A stretch of 59,723 nt of DNA from Prosthecobacter sp. (GTDB lineage Bacteria > Verrucomicrobiota > Verrucomicrobiia > Verrucomicrobiales > Verrucomicrobiaceae), in assembly GCF_014879935.1 (NCBI RefSeq), contig NZ_JACSRD010000195.1, positions 1 through 59,723 of the forward strand. Direction: 5' to 3'. Under the pieces are notes generated by a model. That model saw only the letters and a list, made by a program, of their open reading frames with translations. It searched no databases and was not told the origin of the DNA. The position numbers and the translations under genes are program-made. This document shows, piece by piece, positions 1 to 8,446 of the stretch; within the stretch, counting starts at the first letter, position 1; each line of letters starts with the position of its first letter.

Positions 1-1037
1 CGGGGGATCGCCTTCCACTCCTCCACGATGTGCCACAGGTCATGCCGCTCGCACACCACCGCCTGTGCCGCCGCCGTCACCTCCGCCACGCGCGGCCCGC
101 CGCCGCAAGCAGCCTCCACCGCTGCCGCTAGGCCCGCCTCATCTCCCTCCGCAAGCAGCCATCCCGTCTCACCATGCCGCACCACCTGCGCTAGCGCACC
201 GCTGTCACAGGCTACCACCGGCACGCCCAGCAGTTGCGCCCACAGGATGATCTGCGGCGTGCCCTCCGCATTTCCATCCGCCGCCTTCACCGCCGGGTGC
301 AGCAGCACCGCTGCGGAGGCCAGCGTACGCAGCATCTGCGAGGGCGGCTGGTAGCCGGTGAAGTCCACCCGCCCCGCCAGGCCTAGGTCCGCCGCCAGCT
401 GCTGTAGCGCCCCGTGCTCTGGCCCGTCACCCACGATGGTAAGCCTGTGCTCCGGCCCCAGCCCCGCCAGCACCCGCAGCGCCGTGGCATAACCTTTTTT
501 AGGCACAAGCCGTCCCACGCACAGCAGTCGGCGTGGCTCCCGCGTGGTGCCGCGCAGCCCCTCTAGCCGCCGCAGGTCCACCGGCACGCGTGAGACCACC
601 GGCTCACGCCGCACGCCCAGCCCCGCCAGTAGCGCGCGATCCCTCTCGCTCGGAACTGTCACCACGTCCGCATGCTCGCACACGCACCGCACCAGGTGCC
701 GCAGGTTGTCCTTCCAGATCTTCGCGTTCATGTCGAATCCACCGTGAAAGGTCAGGATGAAGGGCTTCCGCAGCGTGCGGGCGATGTCGTACGCGCGCAA
801 GGCCAGTGTGCCGTCGAAGACCGCGTGCACCACGTCACACGCCGCCACCTCCGTCTGCACCGCCTCCACGTCAGACAGCTCCGCGCCGCGCGCGCAGTGC
901 GGCAGCGCCACCTCGTGCGGCGGCTCCCAACGCTTGCAGAAGACCACGAAGGAGAACGCCTCCAGCCCGTGCAGGATCTGCGCCATCGCCAGGTGCGTCG
1001 GCTCCAGGAAGTGCTTTGTGAACAGCGCCACCCGCAT
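1..1037 (-). CDS. Glycosyltransferase family 4 protein, C-terminus cut by window edge
   Basis: An uninterrupted frame begins with ATG at 1037 (protein start MRVALFTKHFLEP) and is still open at base 1, so about 345 residues are visible and the end is missing. The N-terminal half holds a short acceptor domain with THLAMAQILHGLEAFSFVVF and ILTFHGGFD. The C-terminal half is the nucleotide-sugar domain, with CVGRLVPKKGYATAL, TIVGDGPEHGAL and EGTPQIILWAQLLGVPVVA. In the usual GT4 E-x7-E motif the first Glu is present (about residue 258), but the second position is Trp. The start overlaps the upstream GNAT-like stop by one base (TAATG), which implies translational coupling. It probably adds a sugar to a surface polysaccharide or lipid-linked glycan in the cytoplasm; donor and acceptor cannot be read from the sequence. 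Confidence 0.85.
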   Translation of the reverse strand, partial: MRVALFTKHFLEPTHLAMAQILHGLEAFSFVVFCKRWEPPHEVALPHCARGAELSDVEAVQTEVAACDVVHAVFDGTLALRAYDIARTLRKPFILTFHGGFDMNAKIWKDNLRHLVRCVCEHADVVTVPSERDRALLAGLGVRREPVVSRVPVDLRRLEGLRGTTREPRRLLCVGRLVPKKGYATALRVLAGLGPEHRLTIVGDGPEHGALQQLAADLGLAGRVDFTGYQPPSQMLRTLASAAVLLHPAVKAADGNAEGTPQIILWAQLLGVPVVACDSGALAQVVRHGETGWLLAEGDEAGLAAAVEAACGGGPRVAEVTAAAQAVVCERHDLWHIVEEWKAIP

Positions 1038-1624
1038 TACCGCTCCCTCCTTTCCAGCCACAACCCGCGAAGTACGACGTAGTTCGCGCTGTCGTCACTC
1101 ACGCCCTCCATCACCGCCCCGCCGCGCTCCGCCACGTGCCGCCCGCGCAGGTTCCCCGCCTTGCACGTCACCGTTAGCGCCTGCGCTCCTCTTGTCATGA
1201 ATAGGTGCTCCTGCACCGCACGGCACGCCGCATCGGTCAGCCGCGCCGCCGTCACCTCCCGGCGCACCTCCGTCGGCAGCCCCCGCAGCCGCACAGTGTC
1301 CAGCACCAGCCGCCCCACCTCGTACCGGTCCGGCTCCGTCCTGCTCCGCTCCCAGCCGATGGTGCCCAGCCCCTGGTCGATGCCGCACACCCGCAACACC
1401 CGCAGCGCGTCGTCATCATCCGTCATACGCGCCGAGATCCAGCGCCCGCTCACCTCCGGCAGGATCACCTCCGAGTGGTGGAACCACTGCCGCACCGCAC
1501 GGCGGTTCCGCAGCTCCACCAGCCAGGGCACATCCTCAAACCGCGGCCGCCACAGCTCCACGCAGTCTTCGGAGATCGGCTCTTCCGCCCCGGATGGGGA
1601 CACTCCCGCCGACGGCTCATCCAT
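1037..1624 (-). CDS. GNAT-like acetyltransferase in glycan cluster
   Basis: The protein is about 195 residues from the ATG at 1624 (MDEPSAGVSPSG). The region ELWRPRFEDVPWLVELRNRR, followed by a Trp/His-rich stretch, resembles the start of GNAT N-acetyltransferases that act on nucleotide-linked amino sugars, but the rest is divergent and the acetyl-CoA loop is not clear. I chose the start at 1624, which overlaps the upstream aminotransferase gene by 8 bases; an ATG at 1669 would overlap by 53. Sitting directly after a sugar aminotransferase, it could acetylate the amino group that enzyme installs. That substrate is inferred from position only, and the family call is moderate. Confidence 0.55.
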   Translation of the reverse strand: MDEPSAGVSPSGAEEPISEDCVELWRPRFEDVPWLVELRNRRAVRQWFHHSEVILPEVSGRWISARMTDDDDALRVLRVCGIDQGLGTIGWERSRTEPDRYEVGRLVLDTVRLRGLPTEVRREVTAARLTDAACRAVQEHLFMTRGAQALTVTCKAGNLRGRHVAERGGAVMEGVSDDSANYVVLRGLWLERRER

Positions 1625-2774
1625 GGATCGCACGTGCCACCTCCCGACTAACAAAAAGGTGATCATCATCAGCTAGGTCCGCGTAGCACGGCAGCGTCAC
1701 CACCTCCTCCGCGAACAGCGCTGCCCGCGGGCACTCATCCGCCGCGAACAGTGGGTGCCCCGCCAATGACGGATAGTGCACGCTTGTGCTGATGCCGCCG
1801 CGTGCGCACACCTCCCGCAGCGCCTCACGCCGCCCCGACGACACCCGCACCACGTACATCAGCGCCGAGTCCCGCGCGTAATCCCGCCGCAGGCACTCCA
1901 GCACTGGCTGCAGCGGCCTCAGCAGCGCGTCATACCGCCGCGCCACTGCCCGGCGCAGTTCGCGGTTCACTGCGTGCGCCTCCAGCGCCGCCTTCACAAA
2001 GGCCGCCGCTACATCCGTCATCCGGTGCTTTCCCCCCGGCACCCCGCTGAACGCGTACGGCAGGTGCACCGGCTGCGCGCTCCGCTGCGGCGTGTCCACC
2101 CGCATCCCCAGGTAGGCCGCTAATCGCGCCTGCTCCGCGTCCGCCTCGTCACGGCACCACAGCGCACCACCCTCCCCCGCCGGCAGCTCTTTCACTGAAT
2201 TGAAACTGCACACGGAAAAATCTGCCACACTCTCCTCAAATAGGCAGTCCACCCGGTGCGCCCCGTCCTCGATCAAGGCCAGCCCCCGCGCATCACACAG
2301 CCCTCGCAACGCTCCTAAGTCCGCCTTCTGCCCGTAAAGGTGAACAGCCACCACCGCCGCCGTTCGCGCCGTGATTAGCTGCCGAGCGCTCTCCGCATCC
2401 ATCAGCCCCGTCTCCGCACTCACATCCGCCACACGCACCCGCCAGCCCACCTCCACAAACGGCATCGCAGTGCTTACAAATGTGATCGCCGGCACGATCA
2501 CCTCTAGCGCCCCTTCCTCCGCCGTGCCGCCAGAAGAACATGATGATGCAGAAGCACGCTGCGCCGCGATGCAGCGCGCCACTAGCCCCAGAGCCGCTGT
2601 ACAGGATGTCGTCAGCAGCACAGAGCTTCTGCCCCGCGCCAGGGCCAATTCCTCCTCCAGGCTCCTGCACAGACTCCCGTAGCTCCACCACCTCGATTCG
2701 ATTACCGCGGCCAGGTGCCTATCTAGCGAAGGCGCTACAGGGGGGCGGAAGACAGGGATCGCTTTAGCACGCAT
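1617..2774 (-). CDS. DegT/DnrJ/EryC1/StrS family sugar aminotransferase
   Basis: The 385-residue protein has the normal length for the family, which are PLP enzymes that transaminate keto-sugar nucleotides in surface-glycan pathways. The N-terminus (IPVFRPPVAP) is typical. EVIVPAITFVSTAMPFVEVG forms the cofactor-pocket strand and loop, LIEDGAHRVDC supplies the Asp that binds the pyridine nitrogen, and SFNSVKELPAGEGGALW carries the Lys expected to form the Schiff base. The start overlaps the end of the upstream glycosyltransferase by 40 bases; a shorter start would remove the conserved N-terminal strand. Together with the following GNAT-like gene it suggests synthesis of an N-acetylated amino sugar used by the flanking glycosyltransferases. 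Confidence 0.9.
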   Translation of the reverse strand: MRAKAIPVFRPPVAPSLDRHLAAVIESRWWSYGSLCRSLEEELALARGRSSVLLTTSCTAALGLVARCIAAQRASASSCSSGGTAEEGALEVIVPAITFVSTAMPFVEVGWRVRVADVSAETGLMDAESARQLITARTAAVVAVHLYGQKADLGALRGLCDARGLALIEDGAHRVDCLFEESVADFSVCSFNSVKELPAGEGGALWCRDEADAEQARLAAYLGMRVDTPQRSAQPVHLPYAFSGVPGGKHRMTDVAAAFVKAALEAHAVNRELRRAVARRYDALLRPLQPVLECLRRDYARDSALMYVVRVSSGRREALREVCARGGISTSVHYPSLAGHPLFAADECPRAALFAEEVVTLPCYADLADDDHLFVSREVARAIHG

Positions 2775-3970
2775 GAAAACACCTCCTCGTAGTTAGTTAC
2801 CTCAAACTGCGGTGAGTATCGCTCCGTCGCCCGCTCCAGGGCCGCCCGGCCCATCGCCGCGCGCAGCCCCGCATCCCTCGCCAGCTGAGTCAGCGCTGCC
2901 GCCAGCCCAGCCACATCATTCCGCCGCGCAACCAGGCCGGACACACCCTCCACCACCACCTCCGAAAACAGGTCGGACACCACTACCGGCAGCCCCAGGC
3001 AGATCGACTCCAGCAGCCCGTTCGCCAGCCCGTCCTCGATGCTTGGCATCGTCCCGATGTCTGACCCAAGCGCCAGCCCAAGCGCCTCCGCCCGGTCCAG
3101 CTGGCCGCTGCAGAAAAGTCGCCCCTCATCCTCCAGCCGCGCCCACAGGTCGCCGAACAATCTTTGATCCGCCGCTGTTGGGCGGCTGCCGATCAACGCC
3201 AGCCGCAGGTCTCGGCTTACCCCCGGCTCCAGCAGCGCCGCCAGCAACGCGCGGATGCCCTTCTTCTCCCTTGCCGCGCCGATGAAGCTCACCACCACAC
3301 TGGAGTCCGGCCAGCCTGCCCGCCCCAGCAGCGTGCTACGCGCCGCCGCCTGATCCATCACCGGCAGCACCGGCAGGCGGCAGGAATTTTCGATCATCCG
3401 CGTCTTCTCGCCCGCCTCCGGAAACGCCAGCATCAGCCGCTCCCGCAGGTGACTGTTCACACACACCACCGCCGCCGCGTTTCGCACCGCCAGCGCCACC
3501 GGGTAAAGCCGGTCCACGGAGAAGATGTTTCGCCCTACATCATTCCCGCGCACCCCTAGCACATGCGGCACGTCCATGTGGTTTGCTAGGTAAGTCGCCA
3601 TCCAACCAGCGTTCACGACATACATGGAGAAAACAAGCTCAGGCCGTGTCGGCATCGCATCCACGGCCTCCACCATCCGGTCGAACACCTGTCGGCGCAG
3701 GATTGCCCTGTGCTTTTCATTGATGCCTGCGATCTCATCGCTCGGACGCTTCAGGAAGAAAGGCCCGAACTTCAATACCTTCACCCCCGCCACGGCCACA
3801 GTTGCCTCCTTCACATAGGGTGGCGAAGTCACCACCTCGCTGCTGTCGAACGTGAACACCGTAACCTCATGCCCGCCCAGTTCCGCCAGTGACGTCGCGA
3901 CGCGGTGCGCGGAAGTGGCTACCCCGCCAGAAAGCGGCGGCCAAGCCTCGGTAAACATCAAAATTTGCAT
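2735..3970 (-). CDS. Glycosyltransferase family 4 protein
   Basis: This 411-residue protein has the GT-B two-domain layout. The N-terminus MQILMFTEAWPPLSGGVAT carries the glycine-rich loop of the first Rossmann domain, and VPHVLGVRGNDVGRNIF lies in the acceptor side. In the donor domain VVVSFIGAAREKKGI and IEDGLANGLLESICLGLPVV are visible; here the E-x7-E pair is intact, unlike in the partner glycosyltransferase at the window edge. It is the first gene of a tight four-gene minus-strand operon with the DegT, GNAT-like and second GT4 genes. It presumably builds a cell-surface glycan from nucleotide sugars. The specific sugar is unknown. Confidence 0.9.
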   Translation of the reverse strand: MQILMFTEAWPPLSGGVATSAHRVATSLAELGGHEVTVFTFDSSEVVTSPPYVKEATVAVAGVKVLKFGPFFLKRPSDEIAGINEKHRAILRRQVFDRMVEAVDAMPTRPELVFSMYVVNAGWMATYLANHMDVPHVLGVRGNDVGRNIFSVDRLYPVALAVRNAAAVVCVNSHLRERLMLAFPEAGEKTRMIENSCRLPVLPVMDQAAARSTLLGRAGWPDSSVVVSFIGAAREKKGIRALLAALLEPGVSRDLRLALIGSRPTAADQRLFGDLWARLEDEGRLFCSGQLDRAEALGLALGSDIGTMPSIEDGLANGLLESICLGLPVVVSDLFSEVVVEGVSGLVARRNDVAGLAAALTQLARDAGLRAAMGRAALERATERYSPQFEVTNYEEVFSCVLKRSLSSAPL

Positions 3971-4004
3971 AAAAGTTTTCTCATTTATACATTCGGACCG
4001 CCTT

Positions 4005-4036
4005 TGAACACCTCATTTCTCCAAGCTGAGTGTTCA
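4005..4036. promoter_or_regulatory. Inverted repeat in divergent intergenic region
   Basis: TGAACAC (4005-4011) and GTGTTCA (4030-4036) form a perfect 7-bp inverted repeat with an 18-base spacer. It lies between the divergent glycosyltransferase start at 3970 and the small gene at 4041. It could be an operator. No convincing -35/-10 pair was found around it. Confidence 0.25.
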
Positions 4037-4040
4037 TGAT

Positions 4041-4286
4041 GTGAGTGCGGCGAGCGAGCATCTGAAAAAGTCTATGCAACCAGGGAACTCGCCCGAGAAG
4101 TCAGTTATTCGAAAATTCCGAATAACTGCCACTGATGGCAAAAGCTACCCTAGCGAACGATTCTGTGCCGAGATGGCCCGACAACACGCCGAGTCCGAGT
4201 TTGAGAAGTTCCGTGTCATCAAGGGCCGCCTCCAGATGAGCGACTGGGACCGCGAGGTGGAACGGCTCCTGGTGAAGAAGGATTGA
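4041..4286 (+). CDS. Small hypothetical protein upstream of AbiE pair
   Basis: This is an 81-residue frame starting with GTG at 4041; an ATG at 4074 would give a 70-residue product beginning MQPGNSPEK. The sequence is charged and probably cytoplasmic, with a strand-like start (SVIRKFRITATDGKSYPSER) and a basic/acidic helical end (RQHAESEFEKFRVIKGR). I do not recognise the family. It ends 52 bases before the AbiEi start, with the AbiE operator in between, so it may be a separate gene or an accessory of that locus. A perfect 10-bp inverted repeat lies inside the frame at 4102-4128. Confidence 0.55.
   Translation: MSAASEHLKKSMQPGNSPEKSVIRKFRITATDGKSYPSERFCAEMARQHAESEFEKFRVIKGRLQMSDWDREVERLLVKKD
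4102..4128. repeat. Perfect 10-bp inverted repeat inside small gene
   Basis: CAGTTATTCG (4102-4111) and CGAATAACTG (4119-4128) are exact reverse complements with a 7-base spacer. The repeat lies inside the 4041-4286 frame. It may be a protein-binding site or an mRNA hairpin. It does not resemble the operator at 4297-4327. Confidence 0.5.
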
Positions 4287-4296
4287 ACTATGCTGC

Positions 4297-4327
4297 ACAA
4301 AACATTGCACTTTATGCAATGTTTTGT
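4297..4327. promoter_or_regulatory. Probable AbiEi operator
   Basis: ACAAAACATTGCA (4297-4309) and TGCAATGTTTTGT (4315-4327) form a perfect 13-bp inverted repeat with a 5-base spacer. It ends 11 bases before the AbiEi start codon. AbiEi proteins studied elsewhere repress their own operon by binding inverted repeats in the promoter, so this is the likely autoregulatory site. It is also long enough to fold as an mRNA hairpin over the leader. Confidence 0.6.
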
Positions 4328-4338
4328 AGAGTCCTGCC

Positions 4339-4881
4339 ATGCAGCCCCTCAAGCAGCTCTCTGAGACGCTCCGCTCGCTGGCGGATCGGGAGCACTGCGT
4401 TTTTGCGGCCTCGGACCTTGCGGCGGCGGTGCCGGGGAATGGGCAGTTGGCGGTGTTGCTGTCGCGGGCGACGAAGGCGGGACTGCTTAAGCGGGTGTGC
4501 AAGGGCATCTACCTTTACCCGGTGCCGGATTACCCGGCGGGGAACCTGCTTTTCCATGCGGCGGCGCGTTTGCGGGCGGGGGAGTTCAATTACCTGAGTC
4601 TCGAGACCGTGCTGAGCGATGCGGGTGCCATCTCGCAGGTGCCGATGAACTGGATCAGCCTCATGACCTCCGGTCGCAGCCATGTGGTGGACTGCGGCGA
4701 CTACGGGCACATCGAATTCGTGCATACGGCGCAAAAGCCGGACGAGGTGAGCGCGGAGCTGGCCTACGACCCGGAGCGGCATCTCTGGCGTGCCTCGCCG
4801 AAGCAAGCACTGCGGGACATGAAGGCCACGCGCCGCAGCCTGGAACTCGTGGACGAGGAGGTGCTGCGTGAGCTTGTTTGA
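4339..4881 (+). CDS. AbiEi family type IV antitoxin / autorepressor
   Basis: The 180-residue protein begins with a winged-helix region (HCVFAASDLAAAVPGNGQLA, then VLLSRATKAGLLKRVCKGIY) characteristic of AbiEi-type antitoxins. A C-terminal domain (LETVLSDAGAISQVPMNW, then HIEFVHTAQKP) follows. Such antitoxins neutralise the AbiEii nucleotidyltransferase without stable binding and act as transcriptional repressors. Its gene overlaps the toxin gene by 14 bases, the usual coupled order of antitoxin then toxin. The perfect inverted repeat immediately upstream is a plausible target. The pair may serve in abortive phage defence or in maintenance of a mobile segment; nothing mobile is visible next to it. 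Confidence 0.85.
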   Translation: MQPLKQLSETLRSLADREHCVFAASDLAAAVPGNGQLAVLLSRATKAGLLKRVCKGIYLYPVPDYPAGNLLFHAAARLRAGEFNYLSLETVLSDAGAISQVPMNWISLMTSGRSHVVDCGDYGHIEFVHTAQKPDEVSAELAYDPERHLWRASPKQALRDMKATRRSLELVDEEVLRELV

Positions 4882-5734
4882 CCAACTCGTGGACACGGCG
4901 CTGCGCACGCGGGCCGATCTCGCCACGCTGCGGCCCGTGGTGGAAAAAGAGCTGCTGCATCACGACATCCTGCGGGAGATGAGCGAGGCCGGGTTGCTCG
5001 CAGGCCTCACCTTCATCGGCGGCACCTGTTTGAGGGCCTGCTACGGCTCGCAGCGGCTCAGCGAGGACCTCGACTTCACCGGCGGCCGTGATTTTAGAAA
5101 GGAGGACCTCGCCGAGCTCGCCCGCGTGCTCACGGACCGCCTGCAAACACGCTACGGCCTGCCTGTGAGCGTGAGCGAGCCGGTCAAGACCGGCGGCAAA
5201 GTCTCCACCTGGAAGCTCACTCTCGAAACACGGCCCGGCCAGCGCCACCTGCCCGCGCAGCGCATCCACCTCGACATCTGCGCGATCTCCAGTCACGACC
5301 CGCGCCCGATGATGCTGCGAAATCTCTACGGCATCGACCTCGGCACCTCCGGCCTCATTTTGCAGGCGCAGAGCCGTGAGGAGATTTTGGCCGATAAACT
5401 CATCGCGCTCGCCTTTCGCGAGAACCGTATCAAGAACCGCGACCTGTGGGACATCGGCTGGCTGGTGCAGCAGGGCGTCGAACTGCCTGCAAAGCTCATC
5501 CCGCTCAAGATTCGCGATCATCAGCACAGCGACGCCGAATTCGCGACCGCCCTTCAAGCACGCACCACCGCGCTCAAAACACAGCCTGCCTACCGCGACG
5601 ACTTCGTGAAGGAAATGCGCCGCTTTTTGCCAGCGACGGCTATTCGTGACACGGTCGAAAAGGAGTCCTGGTGGAGCTACCTGACCCAGGTGATCGGCGA
5701 ACAGGCGGCAAAGGCGCTGAAGGCCATCTCATAA
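4868..5734 (+). CDS. AbiEii family nucleotidyltransferase toxin
   Basis: The 288-residue protein is a DNA-polymerase-beta-like nucleotidyltransferase. Motif I is GGTCLRACYG followed by RLSEDLDF, whose two Asp residues bind metal. A later core motif is REEILADKLIALAFRE and the final motif is RIKNRDLWDIGWLV. All expected catalytic residues appear intact. Family members act on nucleotides or tRNA and stop growth when not neutralised. Translation starts at a GTG (4868) inside the end of the antitoxin gene, so the toxin depends on antitoxin translation. Length and gene order match a complete, functional AbiE system. Confidence 0.9.
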   Translation: MSLFDQLVDTALRTRADLATLRPVVEKELLHHDILREMSEAGLLAGLTFIGGTCLRACYGSQRLSEDLDFTGGRDFRKEDLAELARVLTDRLQTRYGLPVSVSEPVKTGGKVSTWKLTLETRPGQRHLPAQRIHLDICAISSHDPRPMMLRNLYGIDLGTSGLILQAQSREEILADKLIALAFRENRIKNRDLWDIGWLVQQGVELPAKLIPLKIRDHQHSDAEFATALQARTTALKTQPAYRDDFVKEMRRFLPATAIRDTVEKESWWSYLTQVIGEQAAKALKAIS

Positions 5735-5744
5735 GTCCAATTTT

Positions 5745-5772
5745 CAGTTTTCAGTTCCCAGTTCGCAGTTTT
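5745..5772 (+). repeat. Four tandem heptanucleotide repeats (CAGTTNN)
   Basis: Four consecutive 7-base units, CAGTTTT CAGTTCC and CAGTTCG CAGTTTT, lie between the AbiEii stop and the DUF1552 start, with a partial CAA after them. The 7-base period is shared with arrays at 46124, 47182, 47257 and 51084, although the unit sequence differs. No promoter is obvious in this 64-base gap. Confidence 0.7.
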
Positions 5773-5798
5773 CAATCCGCCACGTTCATTTACCCTCC

Positions 5799-7064
5799 AT
5801 GACCTCCCACGTTTCCCGCCGCACCTTCCTTCGTGGCACAGGCGTCTCACTCGCGCTGCCGTTTCTTGATGCCATGTGGGGACGCAAAGCGCTCGCAGCG
5901 GCCGAAACCGTGCCGCCGAAGAGGCTGGTGACGATTTGTGCGTCGCTTGGCATTTACGGGCCGGATTTCTTTCCGGCGGAGAGTGGGGAGGCTTATACGC
6001 CGACGCCTTATTTGAAGATGATCGAGGCGCATCGGAAGGACTTCACCGTTTTCTCGAATGTTTGCCATCCAGATCAAAACGGGCGTGATGGGCATGCCTC
6101 TGAGATGACCTGGCTCACCGGAGCGCGGCATCCGGGCCTCGGAGGGTTTCGCAACACGATCTCGCTGGACCAATTCATCGCGGAGAAGATCGGCTTTGAG
6201 ACGCGCTACCCGTCGTTGCAGCTCAACACGGGCGGCGGGAACAGCCAGAGCTACACACGCAGCGGCGTCATGATCCCCGCGGAGTCGAGACCTTCGAAAA
6301 TCTTCGCCAAGCTCTTCCTCGACGGCAGCCAGTGGGAGATCGAGCAGCAGATGCGCAAGCTGCATGAAGGCCGCAGCATCATGGACACCGTCGGCGAAGA
6401 GGCGAAGCGCCTGCAAGGCCGCTTTGGCAGCGCCGACCGCGATAAGCTCGATGAATACTTCACCAGCGTCCGCGAGATGGAGCAGCGCCTGCAAAAGGCC
6501 GAGGCCTGGGTGCAGAAACCAAAGCCCAAAGTCGATGCGCAGCCGCCTGAAGACATCAAAGACGAGAAGGACCTCATCGGCCGCATGAATCTCCTCTTTG
6601 ACCTCATCCCGCTCGCCTTTCAGACGGACAGCACACGCGCCATCACCATGCTCGTGCAGGGCCGCGGCGATGTGCCTGCGATTCCCGGCGTCAAAACGGA
6701 TCACCACAACCTCTCCCACCACGGCCAGGACCCGGAAAAGATCGCGCAGCTCCGGCTCATCGAAACCGCGCAGCTCAAAGCGCTGGGCACGCTGATCGAG
6801 AAGCTCAAAACCAAGCAAGAAGGCTCCAAGCGCCTGCTCGACAGCACCGCCGTGCTTTACGGCAGCAACCTCGGCAACGCCAACTCGCACGACTGGCACA
6901 ACCTGCCGCTCCTGCTCGCCGGTGGCGGCTTCCAGCACGGCAAGCACCACACCGGCGACGCCAAGAACAACACCCCGATGGGAAATCTCTTCGTCCGCCT
7001 CCTCCAAAACATGGGCATCGAAGCCGACACCTTCGCCACAAGCACCGGTGCGCTGACGATTTGA
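5799..7064 (+). CDS. DUF1552 domain-containing Tat-exported protein
   Basis: The 421-residue protein starts with a twin-arginine signal (SRRTFLRGTGVSLALPFLDA), so it should be folded in the cytoplasm and exported by Tat. The body matches DUF1552, a family common in Planctomycetes and Verrucomicrobia: VTICASLGIYGPDFFPAES near the start, NGRDGHASEMTWLTGARHP, and GNANSHDWHNLPLLLAGGG near the end. The family resembles DUF1501/sulfatase-like alkaline-phosphatase folds, but its reaction is unknown. A sialidase-like gene follows after 57 bases, and a run of secreted carbohydrate-related genes continues in the same direction. Confidence 0.88.
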   Translation: MTSHVSRRTFLRGTGVSLALPFLDAMWGRKALAAAETVPPKRLVTICASLGIYGPDFFPAESGEAYTPTPYLKMIEAHRKDFTVFSNVCHPDQNGRDGHASEMTWLTGARHPGLGGFRNTISLDQFIAEKIGFETRYPSLQLNTGGGNSQSYTRSGVMIPAESRPSKIFAKLFLDGSQWEIEQQMRKLHEGRSIMDTVGEEAKRLQGRFGSADRDKLDEYFTSVREMEQRLQKAEAWVQKPKPKVDAQPPEDIKDEKDLIGRMNLLFDLIPLAFQTDSTRAITMLVQGRGDVPAIPGVKTDHHNLSHHGQDPEKIAQLRLIETAQLKALGTLIEKLKTKQEGSKRLLDSTAVLYGSNLGNANSHDWHNLPLLLAGGGFQHGKHHTGDAKNNTPMGNLFVRLLQNMGIEADTFATSTGALTI

Positions 7065-7121
7065 GTGACGCGAACATGTGAAACGTGACAGTTTTGGGAC
7101 TTGGGCGACGTCTGATTCCCG

Positions 7122-8240
7122 ATGATCCGCCTCACCCCGCTGCTGCTCGCCACCACGCTCGTCTTTGCTGAAGAAAAACCCGATCTGCCGATCATTGACC
7201 TGTCGGGCGAGAAGGATCGCCACACCATCATCGCGCAAGGCACCGAGGAGGTGTATCAGGGGCATCCGACGACCACGTTGCTCGCCGATGGCAAGACGAT
7301 CTTCTGCGTATGGTGCGTCAATCACGGCGGAGCGGCGGGGCCGATGGCGCGGAGCGATGATGGTGGCCAAACGTGGACGCGGATCGACGAGACGCTGCCG
7401 GCGGGCTTCAAGACACATCAAAACTGCCCGAGCATCTACCGCATGACGGATTCGGCGGGCAAAGAGCGGCTGTGGGTGTTTTCAGCGGCGAAAGGCAATC
7501 GCAAAGGTCCGGGCATGCCGAGCATCATGAGCGAGGACGCGGGCAAAACGTGGAAGGAAATGCCGCCGCTCGGTTTCCCCTGCGTGATGACTTTCAGCAG
7601 CATCGTGCGGCTCAAAGATGGGCATTACCTCGGGCTCTTCCACAAAGGCCCCGGCGGTGCGGACAGGGCACCGCTCGAAGTGCTGCATACGATCACCGCC
7701 GATGGCGGCTTCACCTGGAGCGAGCCGAAGGTCGTCGCGAGCGTGACGGGCAAGAATCCGTGCGAGCCGTTTGTCTTTCGCTCGCCAGACGGCGCGGAGC
7801 TTTGCTGCCTGATGCGCGAGAACACGCACAAGGAACGCAGCCTCGTGATGTTCAGCCGCGATGAAGGTCAAACGTGGAGCACGCCTGCGAATACGAACTG
7901 GGGCCTCACCGGCGACCGCCATGCGGGTGTGTTCACCGCGGATGGCCGCATGGTCGTCGCGTTTCGCGATCAAGCGCTCAACAGCCCGACCAAAGGCCAC
8001 TTCGTGGCGTGGGTCGGCACTTATGATGACATCAAGAACGGCAAGCCCGGCCAATACCGCGTCAAACTCCTCCACAGCCACGCCGAGCGTGTGGGCGACT
8101 GCGGTTATCCTGGCATGGAGCTGCTGCCCGACGGCACCATCGTCGCCACGACCTACCTGAAGTATGCGCCGGGCAAGGAAAAGCACAGCGTGGTGAGCCT
8201 GCGCTTTGATTTGAAGACGACCGATGCGCTGTTGAAGTGA
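7122..8240 (+). CDS. Sialidase/neuraminidase-like exported beta-propeller protein
   Basis: The 372-residue protein has a short signal peptide ([16 protein letters not shown]). Four Asp-box (S-x-D-x-G-x-T-W) repeats mark propeller blades: [35 protein letters not shown] and [11 protein letters not shown]. This is the layout of exo-alpha-sialidases and related BNR-repeat glycosidases in the periplasm or at the surface. Several Arg residues are available, but I could not prove an intact catalytic Arg triad and Tyr, so the substrate could be another acidic sugar. It sits among genes for extracellular glycan use. Confidence 0.8.
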   Translation: MIRLTPLLLATTLVFAEEKPDLPIIDLSGEKDRHTIIAQGTEEVYQGHPTTTLLADGKTIFCVWCVNHGGAAGPMARSDDGGQTWTRIDETLPAGFKTHQNCPSIYRMTDSAGKERLWVFSAAKGNRKGPGMPSIMSEDAGKTWKEMPPLGFPCVMTFSSIVRLKDGHYLGLFHKGPGGADRAPLEVLHTITADGGFTWSEPKVVASVTGKNPCEPFVFRSPDGAELCCLMRENTHKERSLVMFSRDEGQTWSTPANTNWGLTGDRHAGVFTADGRMVVAFRDQALNSPTKGHFVAWVGTYDDIKNGKPGQYRVKLLHSHAERVGDCGYPGMELLPDGTIVATTYLKYAPGKEKHSVVSLRFDLKTTDALLK

Positions 8241-8446
8241 CGCAACATCCGGGTTCGCCCTTCGTCCTCACGCGTCCAAGCGCATGAAACATCCCACGGC
8301 ACTCGGCTTCACGATGTTCGGAGATCCCGCCGGTCCCGATCATCGTTTTCACAGACGTGCCGCCGCGACCGCCAAAGACGAAGAAGAAGCGGGCCAACGA
8401 TCTTGATTTGAATGGAGACACGATCCTCACTGACAGCATGCCAGCC

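Noticed and set aside
8319-8446. In-frame extension before the secreted DUF1080-like protein with an EF-hand-like DLNGDTILTD
   Set aside because: It lacks a start with ribosome site, and it places a soluble segment before the signal peptide. It may be the tail of a lost gene, but the evidence is too short.
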